Assembly (NCBI RefSeq): GCF_009765975.1
Contig: NZ_LMUJ01000020.1
Span: forward strand, 1 to 41,218
Direction of reading: 5' to 3'
From: Acidisphaera sp. S103
GTDB lineage: Bacteria; Pseudomonadota; Alphaproteobacteria; Acetobacterales; Acetobacteraceae
Length of the DNA stretch: 41,218 nt
The position numbers and the translations under genes were made by a program. A model generated the notes under the pieces. The model saw only the letters and a program-made list of their open reading frames with translations, was not told the origin of the DNA and did no database searches. Positions 24,517 through 31,971 of the stretch are shown here, in pieces; within the stretch, counting starts at the first letter, position 1; each line of letters starts with the position of its first letter.

Positions 24517-24942
24517 ATGTTCGGCCGCATGATCAGGATTCGCCCGATTTACCTCGCGCCGCTGCTGCTGACCGCCTGCGCGGCGAAGGATTCCCACATC
24601 GCGCATGAGGCGCAGACCCGCCTGCTGGGGATGTCGGAGGTGAACCTGGAATCGTGCCTGGGCGTGCCGGATCAGCACAGCCAGTTCGGGACGACGGATA
24701 TCCTGACGTATTATGCGACCTCCACCAGTTCCGACAGTTACTCGTTGCCGGTGGTGGGCGGGATTTCGTTTGCCAATGGCGCGTACTGCCATGCGACATT
24801 CCAGCTACAGAACGGTCGGGTCACGCAGATCCTCTACTCCGGCGAGAAGAACGCGACGGGTGCGCCGGATGCCTATTGCGCGCCGATCATGCGCACCTGC
24901 CTGGCGCATCTGGGGGACAAGGTGGCAGCCGGGACGCGCTAA
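24517..24942 (+). CDS. putative lipoprotein, unknown function
   Basis: 141 residues from the first ATG; a second in-frame ATG at 24529 gives a more usual signal peptide (MIRIRPIYLAPLLLTACAAK) with lipobox LLTAC. The mature part contains LLGMSEVNLESCLGVPDQHSQFG, resembling the small SmpA/BamE-like outer-membrane fold in which the LGMS...LGxP segment recurs, followed by beta-rich sequence (YATSTSSDSYSLPVVGG; CHATFQLQNGRVTQILYSG) and a Cys-containing end. The MITE-like repeat M2 begins 3 bp after the stop. Confidence 0.7.
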   Translation: MFGRMIRIRPIYLAPLLLTACAAKDSHIAHEAQTRLLGMSEVNLESCLGVPDQHSQFGTTDILTYYATSTSSDSYSLPVVGGISFANGAYCHATFQLQNGRVTQILYSGEKNATGAPDAYCAPIMRTCLAHLGDKVAAGTR

Positions 24943-24944
24943 GT

Positions 24945-25090
24945 GTCCGACACGAAATAACCGCTTCAGGGGAAAGCCGGCTGCTCGATGCCGCCATGGC
25001 GCAGCCAGGCGTGGATGGTGAGCCTGCGCCCACCATGACGACGAAGGGCCGCCGCGCTGTGCTGGACGATTCGGTTATTTCGCGTCGGAC
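24945..25090 (+). repeat. MITE-like element M2 with 19-bp terminal inverted repeats
   Basis: Left gtccgacacgaaataaccg (24945-24963) and right cggttatttcgcgtcggac (25072-25090) match as inverted repeats with one mismatch. The interior carries the family core (ggcgtggatggtgagcctg, cgcccaccatgacgacga). It is the best-preserved copy in the window. Confidence 0.85.
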
Positions 25091-25181
25091 CCTGAGCGGT
25101 CTTCCCCGCCGGACGCAGCAGGCAGGGTTGCAGGGGCGCATGGAGATGCTAATTCTTGTGCCGCAACGGAAGGGCAGGACA

Positions 25182-25913
25182 ATGGACACCAGGATCGACG
25201 AAGTCGCGGCGGGGATCTACCGGATTTCCACGTTCGTGCCGGAGGTGGCGGCGCCGGCCGGTTTCACCTTCAACCAGTTCCTGGTGCTGGGCCAGGAACC
25301 GTTGCTGTTCCACTGCGGGCACAGGCGGATGTTCCCGCTGGTTTCGGCGGCACTGGCCCGGGTGTTGCCGCCGGAACGGCTGCGGTGGATCTCGTTCGGG
25401 CATATCGAGGCGGACGAATGCGGGGCGATGAACGAATGGCTGCGGATCGCCCCGCATGCCACGATCGCGCATGGGGCGATCGCGTCACGGGTATCGCTGG
25501 ATGACATGGCGGACCGGGCGCCTCGGACGCTGGCGGATGGCGAGGTCCTGGATATTGGGGGAAAGCGGCTGCGGTATCTCGATACGCCGCATGTGCCGCA
25601 TGGGTGGGAGGCCGGGGTGCTGTTCGAGGAAACCTCGGAGACGCTGCTGTGTGGCGATTTGTTCACGCATCCAGGGAATGGGCCGTCGGTGACCCAGGCG
25701 GACGTGGTGGGGCCGGCGATGGTGGCAGAGGACACCTTCGGCTACAGCAGCCTGACGCCGACGACCGGGCCGACGATCCGCCGGCTGGCGGGACTGGCGC
25801 CGCGGACGCTGGCGGTGATGCATGGGTCGTCCTACGCGGGGGATTGCGGGCAGGCGCTGCGCGATCTGGCGGACCGGTACGATCAGCGGATACGCGCGGC
25901 GCTGGGGTCGTAG
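25182..25913 (+). CDS. metallo-beta-lactamase-fold protein, flavodiiron/ODP-like
   Basis: About 243 residues from ATG at 25182; an alternative ATG at 25140 adds 14 residues. It has an MBL fold with the diiron variant of the metal motif: FGHIEADECGAMNEW (HxExDE, ~70-84), THP in DLFTHPGN with Asp (LLCGDLF, ~160), HVPHGWEAG and C-terminal MHGSSYAGDC. This is the arrangement of flavodiiron-protein (oxygen or NO reductase) beta-lactamase domains, but there is no flavodoxin domain and the length is a single domain. It could reduce O2 or NO with a separate flavoprotein, or have been recruited to another hydrolytic role. Confidence 0.82.
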   Translation: MDTRIDEVAAGIYRISTFVPEVAAPAGFTFNQFLVLGQEPLLFHCGHRRMFPLVSAALARVLPPERLRWISFGHIEADECGAMNEWLRIAPHATIAHGAIASRVSLDDMADRAPRTLADGEVLDIGGKRLRYLDTPHVPHGWEAGVLFEETSETLLCGDLFTHPGNGPSVTQADVVGPAMVAEDTFGYSSLTPTTGPTIRRLAGLAPRTLAVMHGSSYAGDCGQALRDLADRYDQRIRAALGS

Positions 25914-25985
25914 AACGGGGCAATCGTGCTTGAAATCGGCAACGATGCCGGCCGCCGGCGGATTGAGTTGATCCAAGTAAGGTTT

Positions 25986-26100
25986 GGAACCGCAGATGAA
26001 CGCGGATAAGTGAAATAAAGGTTGGGCGATGATCGAGCTTGGGTGGCTCGATATCGCTGGTGGATATTGTTGACTGATATTTGCGTTCATTTGCGGTTCC
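25986..26100. repeat. 115-bp inverted-repeat element
   Basis: It starts ggaaccgcagatgaacgc and ends gcgttcatttgcggttcc, inverted repeats of 18-22 bp with about one mismatch in the outer 18. The interior (cggataagtgaaataaagg ...) is A+T-richer than the flanks. It is unrelated to the other repeat families here. Confidence 0.75.
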
Positions 26101-26192
26101 GAGTTCTTATACCAGCAGCCGTTAACGTTGATACATCGGACTCGTTTTGGGGCAGCGACGTCCGGGTCAGTTGGTCCAGCACCTTATTGGGG

Positions 26193-26305
26193 CGGATGGC
26201 CCGGACTTCGCCGGGCCATGACGAATTAACTGAGGCCGGGCCATGGCGAATCGCGGGTCATGACGAATCAAGAGACGCCGGGCCATGACGAATGGACTGA
26301 CGCCG
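26193..26305 (+). repeat. GGCCCGG hairpin repeats (cluster 1)
   Basis: atggcccggacttcgccggg forms a 9-bp hairpin (ATGGCCCGG/CCGGGCCAT), followed by three further degenerate ccgggccatgacgaat units. The same hairpin occurs at 34057 and 41100. Confidence 0.75.
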
Positions 26306-26437
26306 GGACGAATCAAAAGGCTGCTTCAACGGCGGTTATTACTGGTCTTTCCCCCTGTCAAAGACATCGCGAATCCGGTCGTGAATATTGAACATGCACG
26401 ATTGCGATTTCGCTGCGGGCGGGATAATCGCGGTGCC

Positions 26438-28501
26438 ATGTTCCAGCAAGCACTCGCATTGCATCGTCAGGGCCGGCTCGAGGACGCGGCCGGTCTGTAT
26501 ATGGCCCTGTTGGTGGCCGAACCGGCGCATGTCGATGGGCTGGTTCATTTCGGTGTGCTGCGGCTGGGCCAGGGTCGGCCGGCCGAGGCCGAGGTGCTGT
26601 TGCGCCGAGCGGCGGCGGTGGCGGAGACGGCCGAGGTGCATGGGAATTTGGCGGCGGCGCTGCAGGCCATGGGGCGGCATGAGGAGGCGGTCGGTCACTA
26701 TCGGCGGGCCGTCGCGCTGCGGCCGGACATGGTGGACGGGCATTTCGGGCTGGCGGCGTGTTTGCAGGCGCTGGGGCAGCGTGAGGCGGCGATTGGCTGC
26801 TACGAAGTGATTTTGGCGGCCGAACCGGGGCATGCGGAGGCTCAGTTTGGTCTGGCGACGCTGTTCGCCGAGCTGGGCCGGCCGGACGAGGCGATTGCCT
26901 GTTATCGTGCGGCACTGGCGGCGGATGCGGATTTCGCCGAAGCGAGCCATGGGCTGGGCGTGATGCTGGCGGGGAAAGGCGGGTCCGAGGAGGCGATCGG
27001 CTGTTTCCAGCAGGCGTTGGATGTCGATCCCGATTACGTCGATTCCCGGTTGCAGCTTGGCCGGGCACTGCAGCAGTTGGAGCGGGACGACGAAGCGATG
27101 GCGGCGTATCGTGTGGTGCTGCAGGCCGAACCCGACCGCACGGTGGCACATTACGGGTTGGCGACGATCCTGTGCCGCCAGCACCGGGAGGAAGAGGCAA
27201 TCGGGCATTTCCAGGCCGCTCTGGTTCGGGAGCCTGATGATGTGCTCGCCATGGTGGGCATGGCCGGCGCCCTGGTGGGGATGAGCCGGCATGCCGAGGC
27301 GATCGCGCTGTGCCGCCAGGCGATCGTGGTCCAGCCGGATTTCGCCCCGGCGATGAGTGTGCTGGGCCTCGCGTTGGCGGAAATGGGCGACATGGGGGCG
27401 GCGGTGGTGGAGTGCCGCCGGGCGGTGGCGCTGGCGCCGCACCATCCGGAGCCTTGCTTCAACCTGGCTCAACTGACGAAGGTGCGACGTGGGGACGCGG
27501 TGATCGACGCGCTGGAAGCGATGTTGCCACGCGCGGCCGCGCTGTCGGTCCGCGAGCAGTGCCTGCTGCATTTTGCCCTGGGCAAGGCGTACGACGATAT
27601 CGGTGAGGCGGATCGAGGCTTTGCTCATCTGCTGGAGGGCAATGCAGTCAAGCGCCGTCATATCAAGTATAACGAGTCCTACGCGCTGAGCGGGATGGAC
27701 CGTATCCGAACCGTTTTCACCGCCGAACTGATGGAGGCGCGGCGGGGCCTCGGCGATATGTCCACCCAACCGGTGTTCATTGTCGGGATGCCGCGTTCCG
27801 GCAGCACGCTGGTCGAGCAGGTGCTGGCGAGCCACGCGTCGGTGTTTGGTGCGGGTGAGCGGCTGGAATTGCCGCGGGCGGTGGACCAGTTGGCGCGGCA
27901 TGGCGCGCTGCCGTTCCCGGAAACGGTCTGGACCATTGCCGAAACGGAGCTGCGGCGGATGGGGGCCGGCTATGTCGCCTCGCTGCGGGCGTTGGGTCCG
28001 GATGCGATGCGTATCACCGACAAGATGCTGGCGAATTTTCATTTCGTTGGCCTTATCCACCTTATACTGCCGCAGGCCAGGATTATTCATGTCATCCGCG
28101 ATCCGGTGGATAATTGCCTTTCGTGCTTCTCCAAGTTGTTTTCTTTTGAACAGAGATTTACTTACGATCTTGGCGAATTGGGGCGGTTCCATTGCGCGTA
28201 TCAGCGGCTGATGGCGCATTGGCGGGCGGTCGTGCCGGCACATGTGCTGCTGGAGGTGCATTACGAGCGGCTGGTGGCCGATCTGGGGACCGAGGCACGC
28301 CGTATCGTGGCCCATTGCGGGTTGCCGTGGGATGATGCCTGCCTGGCGTTCCACGAGACGGCCCGGCCGGTGCATACGGCGAGCGTGGCGCAGGTGCGGC
28401 AGCCGATCTACCGGGGCTCGGTCGGTCGCTGGCGGCCTGACGCGGCGTTGCTGCGGCCTTTGCTGGAGGGGTTGGGCGTGGACGGCGTCCAGGCGGCGTA
28501 G
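26438..28501 (+). CDS. TPR protein with C-terminal sulfotransferase domain
   Basis: 687 residues from ATG at 26438; upstream in-frame ATG 26285 would translate the dispersed repeat and is less likely. Residues ~1-400 are a run of about ten TPR units (e.g. AVGHYRRAVALRPDMVDGHFGLA, AIGCFQQALDVDPDYVDSRLQLG). Residues ~445-687 form a sulfotransferase: PAPS 5'-phosphosulfate loop VFIVGMPRSGSTLVEQVLASH and 3'-phosphate motif HVIRDPVDNCLSCFSKLF, with the downstream LEVHYERLVAD and RWRPDAALLRPLLEGL. The layout resembles tyrosylprotein-sulfotransferase-like proteins that sulfate peptides or glycans; the TPR array may select the acceptor. The gene ends 2 bp before the next TPR gene, so they are one operon. 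Confidence 0.92.
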   Translation: MFQQALALHRQGRLEDAAGLYMALLVAEPAHVDGLVHFGVLRLGQGRPAEAEVLLRRAAAVAETAEVHGNLAAALQAMGRHEEAVGHYRRAVALRPDMVDGHFGLAACLQALGQREAAIGCYEVILAAEPGHAEAQFGLATLFAELGRPDEAIACYRAALAADADFAEASHGLGVMLAGKGGSEEAIGCFQQALDVDPDYVDSRLQLGRALQQLERDDEAMAAYRVVLQAEPDRTVAHYGLATILCRQHREEEAIGHFQAALVREPDDVLAMVGMAGALVGMSRHAEAIALCRQAIVVQPDFAPAMSVLGLALAEMGDMGAAVVECRRAVALAPHHPEPCFNLAQLTKVRRGDAVIDALEAMLPRAAALSVREQCLLHFALGKAYDDIGEADRGFAHLLEGNAVKRRHIKYNESYALSGMDRIRTVFTAELMEARRGLGDMSTQPVFIVGMPRSGSTLVEQVLASHASVFGAGERLELPRAVDQLARHGALPFPETVWTIAETELRRMGAGYVASLRALGPDAMRITDKMLANFHFVGLIHLILPQARIIHVIRDPVDNCLSCFSKLFSFEQRFTYDLGELGRFHCAYQRLMAHWRAVVPAHVLLEVHYERLVADLGTEARRIVAHCGLPWDDACLAFHETARPVHTASVAQVRQPIYRGSVGRWRPDAALLRPLLEGLGVDGVQAA

Positions 28502-28503
28502 GC

Positions 28504-29907
28504 GTGGCTCGCAAACCGAGCGGGCCGATGACGCAAACCGTGCCGGCGGCCGTTCAACCGGTGTTTGCCGCCGCCCTGCACTATCACCAGGCCGGGCGGC
28601 TGGACATTGCCGAACGGATGTTCCGGCAAGTGCTGGCGAGCCAGCCCCGCCATGCCGACAGCCTGCATCTGCTGGGGGTGATCGCCTACCAGACCGGACG
28701 CCGCGATCTGGCCATGGAGCTGATCGGCAAGGCGATCGCGATCAACCCGCGGGAAGCCTCATCCCGTTCCAACCTGGGCAACCTGTTGCTGGAACAGGGA
28801 CGGCTGGAGGAGGCAGTTGCCAGCTATCGTAAAGCCATCGCGCTCCGGCCGGGGTTTTCGGAGGCGGCGAACAATTTGGGCAACGCGCTGAAGGCACTCG
28901 GGCGGCTGGATGAGGCGGTTGGCAGCTATCGCCTGGCGCTGGAACCGCGGCCGGACGATGCGGAGGTGCATTACAACCTGGCGATGGCGCTGCTGGCGCG
29001 CGGCGACATGGCGGCGGGGTGGGCGGAGCATGAATGGCGCTGGAAGACGCGGCAGTTGAGCCGGGGCTATCGGGGGTTTGCGCAGCCGCAGTGGTTCGGT
29101 GAGGCGGCGGACGGACGGACGCTGCTGATCCATGCGGAACAGGGGTTCGGCGACACGATCCAATTCTGCCGCTATGCGCCGCTGGCGGCGGCTATGGGGT
29201 GGCGGGTGGTCCTGGAGGTGCCTCGGCCGTTGGTTCGGCTGCTGGGGGGTCTGCCGGGGGTTGAACGGGTGGTGGCGTTCGGTGAGGCCCTGCCGGACTT
29301 CGACCTGCAGTGCCCGATGCTGAGCCTGCCGCTGGCGTTGGGCACCACGCTGGCGACCATTCCCGGCGATGGGCCTTACCTGCAGGCCGACGCGGGACAG
29401 TGCTCGGCCTGGCGGGTGCGCCTCGATGCGCTGGACCGCCCGGGTCCGCGGGTCGGATTGGTGTGGGCGGGCAATCCGCGGGCGCATTTGCCGGGCACGG
29501 CGGCGATCGGCCGGCAGCGGTCCATCGCGCCGGAGCGGTTGGCACCTCTGCTGGCATTGCCGAACCTGCATTTCGTCAGTTTGCAGAAGGATGGCGTGGC
29601 GCCGCCCGCGGATGCCTCGCTGACCGATTTCATGGGTGAAGTGGGAGACTTCGCGGACACGGCGGCGCTGATCGGCTGCCTCGATCTGGTTGTCTCGATC
29701 GATACGTCGGTTGCCCATCTGGCGGGGGCACTGGGCAAGCCCGTCTGGCTGCTGACCTGTTTCGATCCGTGCTGGCGGTGGCTCACCGAACGGCGTGACA
29801 GCCCCTGGTATCCGGGGATGCGGCTGTATCGTCAGCCGAGGCCGGGCGATTGGGAGGCCGTGGTGGCGGCGGTTGGACGGGATCTGCTCGGTCTTGGGGT
29901 GGTGTGA
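28504..29907 (+). CDS. TPR protein with C-terminal GT9-like glycosyltransferase domain
   Basis: 467 residues from GTG at 28504; ATG at 28528 is an equally plausible start. Residues ~20-170 hold four TPR units (LLGVIAYQTGRRDLAMELIGKAIAINP, SNLGNLLLEQGRLEEAVASYRKAIALRP). The C-terminal ~280 residues resemble glycosyltransferase family 9 (heptosyltransferase-like): LIHAEQGFGDTIQFCRYAPLAAAMGWRVVLEVP, VGLVWAGNP and the donor-site end LIGCLDLVVSIDTSVAHLAGALGKPVWLLTCFDPCWRWL. Acceptor and sugar are unknown. It is the second gene of a TPR pair with the sulfotransferase. Confidence 0.9.
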   Translation: MARKPSGPMTQTVPAAVQPVFAAALHYHQAGRLDIAERMFRQVLASQPRHADSLHLLGVIAYQTGRRDLAMELIGKAIAINPREASSRSNLGNLLLEQGRLEEAVASYRKAIALRPGFSEAANNLGNALKALGRLDEAVGSYRLALEPRPDDAEVHYNLAMALLARGDMAAGWAEHEWRWKTRQLSRGYRGFAQPQWFGEAADGRTLLIHAEQGFGDTIQFCRYAPLAAAMGWRVVLEVPRPLVRLLGGLPGVERVVAFGEALPDFDLQCPMLSLPLALGTTLATIPGDGPYLQADAGQCSAWRVRLDALDRPGPRVGLVWAGNPRAHLPGTAAIGRQRSIAPERLAPLLALPNLHFVSLQKDGVAPPADASLTDFMGEVGDFADTAALIGCLDLVVSIDTSVAHLAGALGKPVWLLTCFDPCWRWLTERRDSPWYPGMRLYRQPRPGDWEAVVAAVGRDLLGLGVV

Positions 29908-29920
29908 TGGGCGGCGGTTT

Positions 29921-30547
29921 CTATCCTGCCGCACGCCTCCATCCGAACGCGAATATTCCTGCCCCGATCAGCAGAGAGCCACCTGTCCTGTTCACAACGC
30001 GCTGCACGCGCGGTTGCCTCAGCCGCTGCCGGGCCGCTGACGCTAAGAGCGCAAAGCCGAGTGAGTTCAGCGTCGCCATGGTGACGAAGGTGCTCACCAA
30101 AACCGCCACCTGTGGCAAGAAAGCGCGCGAGGCATCCAGGAACTGCGGAACGAACGCGACGAAGAAGATGATGCCCTTGGGATTTAGAGCCGTCACAGCG
30201 TAAGCATGGGCAAACATCCGGAGCGGACCTGCGCTAGGTGCAGCTTCGAACCCAGCCGAACCTACTGGCGCGCGCCACAGCTTGATGCCCAGATAGATGA
30301 GGTAGGCGCCGCCAAGCCAGCGCAGCCCCGTGAACACCAAAGCCGAGGTCGCGAGCACGGCTCCCAGGCCCAGCATGGAAGCAGTCATTGCAGTGAGGTC
30401 GCCGAGCGCCACCCCGGCTACGATCGCGGCAGCTGGCTTTCTACCGTGGCCGAGCGCGTAGGAAATGACGAGCAGCACTGTGGGGCCAGGAATGGCCAGC
30501 AGCACAGCAGAGGCAGCAACGAAGGCGAGCCAATGGTCGAGGGGCAT
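29921..30547 (-). CDS. LysE-family amino-acid exporter
   Basis: About 208 residues from ATG at 30547 (MPLDHWLAFVAASAVLLAIPGPTVLLVISYALGHG), supported by AGGAA six bases upstream; the frame extends upstream without support. LysE/RhtB marks: the AIPGPTVLLVISYALGHGRK N-terminus, LGDLTAMTASMLGLGAVLA, LRWLGGAYLIYLGIKLWRAP and NPKGIIFFVAFVPQFLD. About six membrane helices. The family exports amino acids or homoserine-lactone-like compounds; the substrate cannot be assigned. It is convergent with the TPR operon, with 13 bp between stops. Confidence 0.92.
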   Translation of the reverse strand: MPLDHWLAFVAASAVLLAIPGPTVLLVISYALGHGRKPAAAIVAGVALGDLTAMTASMLGLGAVLATSALVFTGLRWLGGAYLIYLGIKLWRAPVGSAGFEAAPSAGPLRMFAHAYAVTALNPKGIIFFVAFVPQFLDASRAFLPQVAVLVSTFVTMATLNSLGFALLASAARQRLRQPRVQRVVNRTGGSLLIGAGIFAFGWRRAAG

Positions 30548-30785
30548 GGTCGGTTCCTGTGATCTGGCGCGACCCATCCACAGCTTTTCTGACGGCGCAA
30601 GCGGGGCAGCGGAACGCGCAAGAGAGACCAGGCTTGACGTTGTGACTATCCCGTCAGGCATCGTCCCCGTCGGGTCGAATCCGGCGGTCGTGCGTCGTTG
30701 ACCATCTATTGCGCGTCCGTCTCATCGAATTTGCGCTGTGTCTCAACGATTGTGCGTCAGACAGGCAATTCGTGTACGGCGTCGC

Positions 30786-30852
30786 TAGAGCGTTTTGTTT
30801 GATCGTATGATTCACGCGCTCTGGACGTTCCGCCCAGCGCGATCATGCTCTA
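30786..30852 (+). repeat. ~68-bp dispersed palindromic repeat, copy 3
   Basis: tagagcgttttgtttgatcg at the left and gcgatcatgctcta at the right. It differs from copy 2 by only a few bases (for example gtatga for gcatga) and has complementary ends TAGAGC/GCTCTA. Confidence 0.85.
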
Positions 30853-30947
30853 AAAGTAATGGGGGCGTCGGCAACGCCATCGCGGGTCGGGCAGGCACCC
30901 AGGCCAACCACTCATTTTCAACGACGCGGGCTACTCATGCGCTTTCA

Positions 30948-30966
30948 GGCCCGGACGTGCCGGGCC
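30948..30966 (-). terminator. hairpin after PEP-CTERM gene 1
   Basis: GGCCCGG/CCGGGCC around a 5-base loop, 18 bp beyond the stop on the minus strand. No T-run is present. Confidence 0.4.
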
Positions 30967-30984
30967 CGTTAAGCGACAAGGTTA

Positions 30985-31812
30985 TCAGGCCTTGGTGTCG
31001 CGCTTCCCGCGCCGGCGCCGCACGACTCCGCCGAGGCCCACCAGTCCGACGCCGAACAGCGACAGGCTGACAGGCTCCGGCAGCGCCGGCGAGTTCACGC
31101 CGGCGAGGAACACGGTCGGCGGCTCGTTCTCGGTGCTGCCGCCGTCACCCCAGGCCAGGAAGCTCAGGACGTCGGTCGCGGCGTCGGCGGTCAGCGACAG
31201 CGTGACCAATTGCCAGGGGCTGGTGCCTTGCGAGGGGGTGTTCATCAGCGTCGACGCCACAACAGTCGCGTTCGGGTCGGTGTTGGCATACGTGCCTGTG
31301 CCTGTGCCCCCCGAACCTTTAACAGTGACGGTCAGTGGTGAGGTGCCCAACGAGACGATCCACTGTTCGGTGGTGGCGCCGCTAAATGATTGTTGCTGGC
31401 CGGCCGCTTGCCAGAAGCTCAACGTATAGGTCTCTCCAGGGACCAGTCCCGTAATGTTCTGGTCGAACGTGCTTTCGAATGATGGATTGCCGTCCGCCTG
31501 GACGAAGTTCCCGCCGGGCGGGGGATTCGCGAACGGACCATACACCGGATAGGAATTTTGGCCACCACCTTGGACGGTCGCCGTGCCGGGCGCATCGATA
31601 AAGACGAGGTCGTCACTGATGACCGGTCCGCGATACCAGCCGGACGGATCGACCGTCGAAAAGTAATTCTTGGGTGCGGGGCCGCTGTAGTCGGTAAAGG
31701 TCAGATTGGTTACCGAAAGGAACGTATCCGCCTGAGCCGAACCAACCACGCCCAGTGTCAAACCGATAGCCGTGGAACCGAGCGCGATAGCCTTGAGCGA
31801 CAACGGACGCAT
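30985..31812 (-). CDS. PEP-CTERM exported protein, paralogue 1
   Basis: 275 residues from ATG at 31812 (MRPLSLKAIALGSTAIGL), with GAGG upstream. A signal peptide ends near AQA-DTFL. The body is a beta-rich domain with conserved blocks DLVFIDAPGTATV, GPFANPPPGGNFVQADGNP, YTLSFWQAAGQQQSFSG and STLMNTPSQG. The C-terminus carries the sorting signal LPEPVSLSLFGVGLVGLGGV followed by RRRRGKRDTKA: PEP motif, membrane helix and basic tail, as cleaved by exosortase. It is probably an exopolysaccharide- or surface-associated adhesin-like protein. It is transcribed from a sigma-54-type promoter (31851-31866) with an upstream box (31928-31946). It is closely related to the 33028-33834 gene. Confidence 0.9.
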   Translation of the reverse strand: MRPLSLKAIALGSTAIGLTLGVVGSAQADTFLSVTNLTFTDYSGPAPKNYFSTVDPSGWYRGPVISDDLVFIDAPGTATVQGGGQNSYPVYGPFANPPPGGNFVQADGNPSFESTFDQNITGLVPGETYTLSFWQAAGQQQSFSGATTEQWIVSLGTSPLTVTVKGSGGTGTGTYANTDPNATVVASTLMNTPSQGTSPWQLVTLSLTADAATDVLSFLAWGDGGSTENEPPTVFLAGVNSPALPEPVSLSLFGVGLVGLGGVVRRRRGKRDTKA

Positions 31813-31850
31813 AGAACACCTCATCTTCCTGATACCCTTGGCGCAGTTTT

Positions 31851-31866
31851 AGCAATCTGCGTGCCA
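31851..31866 (-). promoter_or_regulatory. sigma-54 (-24/-12) promoter of PEP-CTERM gene 1
   Basis: On the minus strand TGGCACGCAGATTGCT matches the consensus TGGCAC-N5-TTGCW exactly. It lies 38 bp before the start codon, giving a leader of about 25-30 nt. Confidence 0.85.
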
Positions 31867-31927
31867 ACTATTTTATGGAACAATGTCAAAGGTATATATC
31901 GCTCAAAATTAGATACCATGCTGTAAC

Positions 31928-31946
31928 TGTAAGATTTTCCGACAGG
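31928..31946 (-). promoter_or_regulatory. upstream activator box, PEP-CTERM gene 1
   Basis: The plus strand reads tgtaagattttccgacagg, identical to 33952-33970, 62 bp upstream of the -24 element. It has a partial dyad (TGT...ACA) and probably binds a sigma-54 enhancer protein of the PrsR type. Confidence 0.7.
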
Positions 31947-31971
31947 GGTGTGCGCCGGCGCGGCTTTCGTT

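Larger units (their letters stand above)
30548..30984. other. 437-bp intergenic region with one repeat and one hairpin
   Basis: Contains the LysE promoter region, the palindromic repeat at 30786-30852 and the hairpin at 30948-30966. No gene is supported. Confidence 0.5.

Noticed and set aside
26022-26288. 88-codon plus-strand frame in the repeat-rich gap
   Set aside because: It is built largely from the inverted-repeat element and the GGCCCGG repeats, so it is not a credible protein.
26339-28375. Minus-strand 678-codon open frame
   Set aside because: Antisense to the TPR-sulfotransferase gene, whose motifs are unambiguous.
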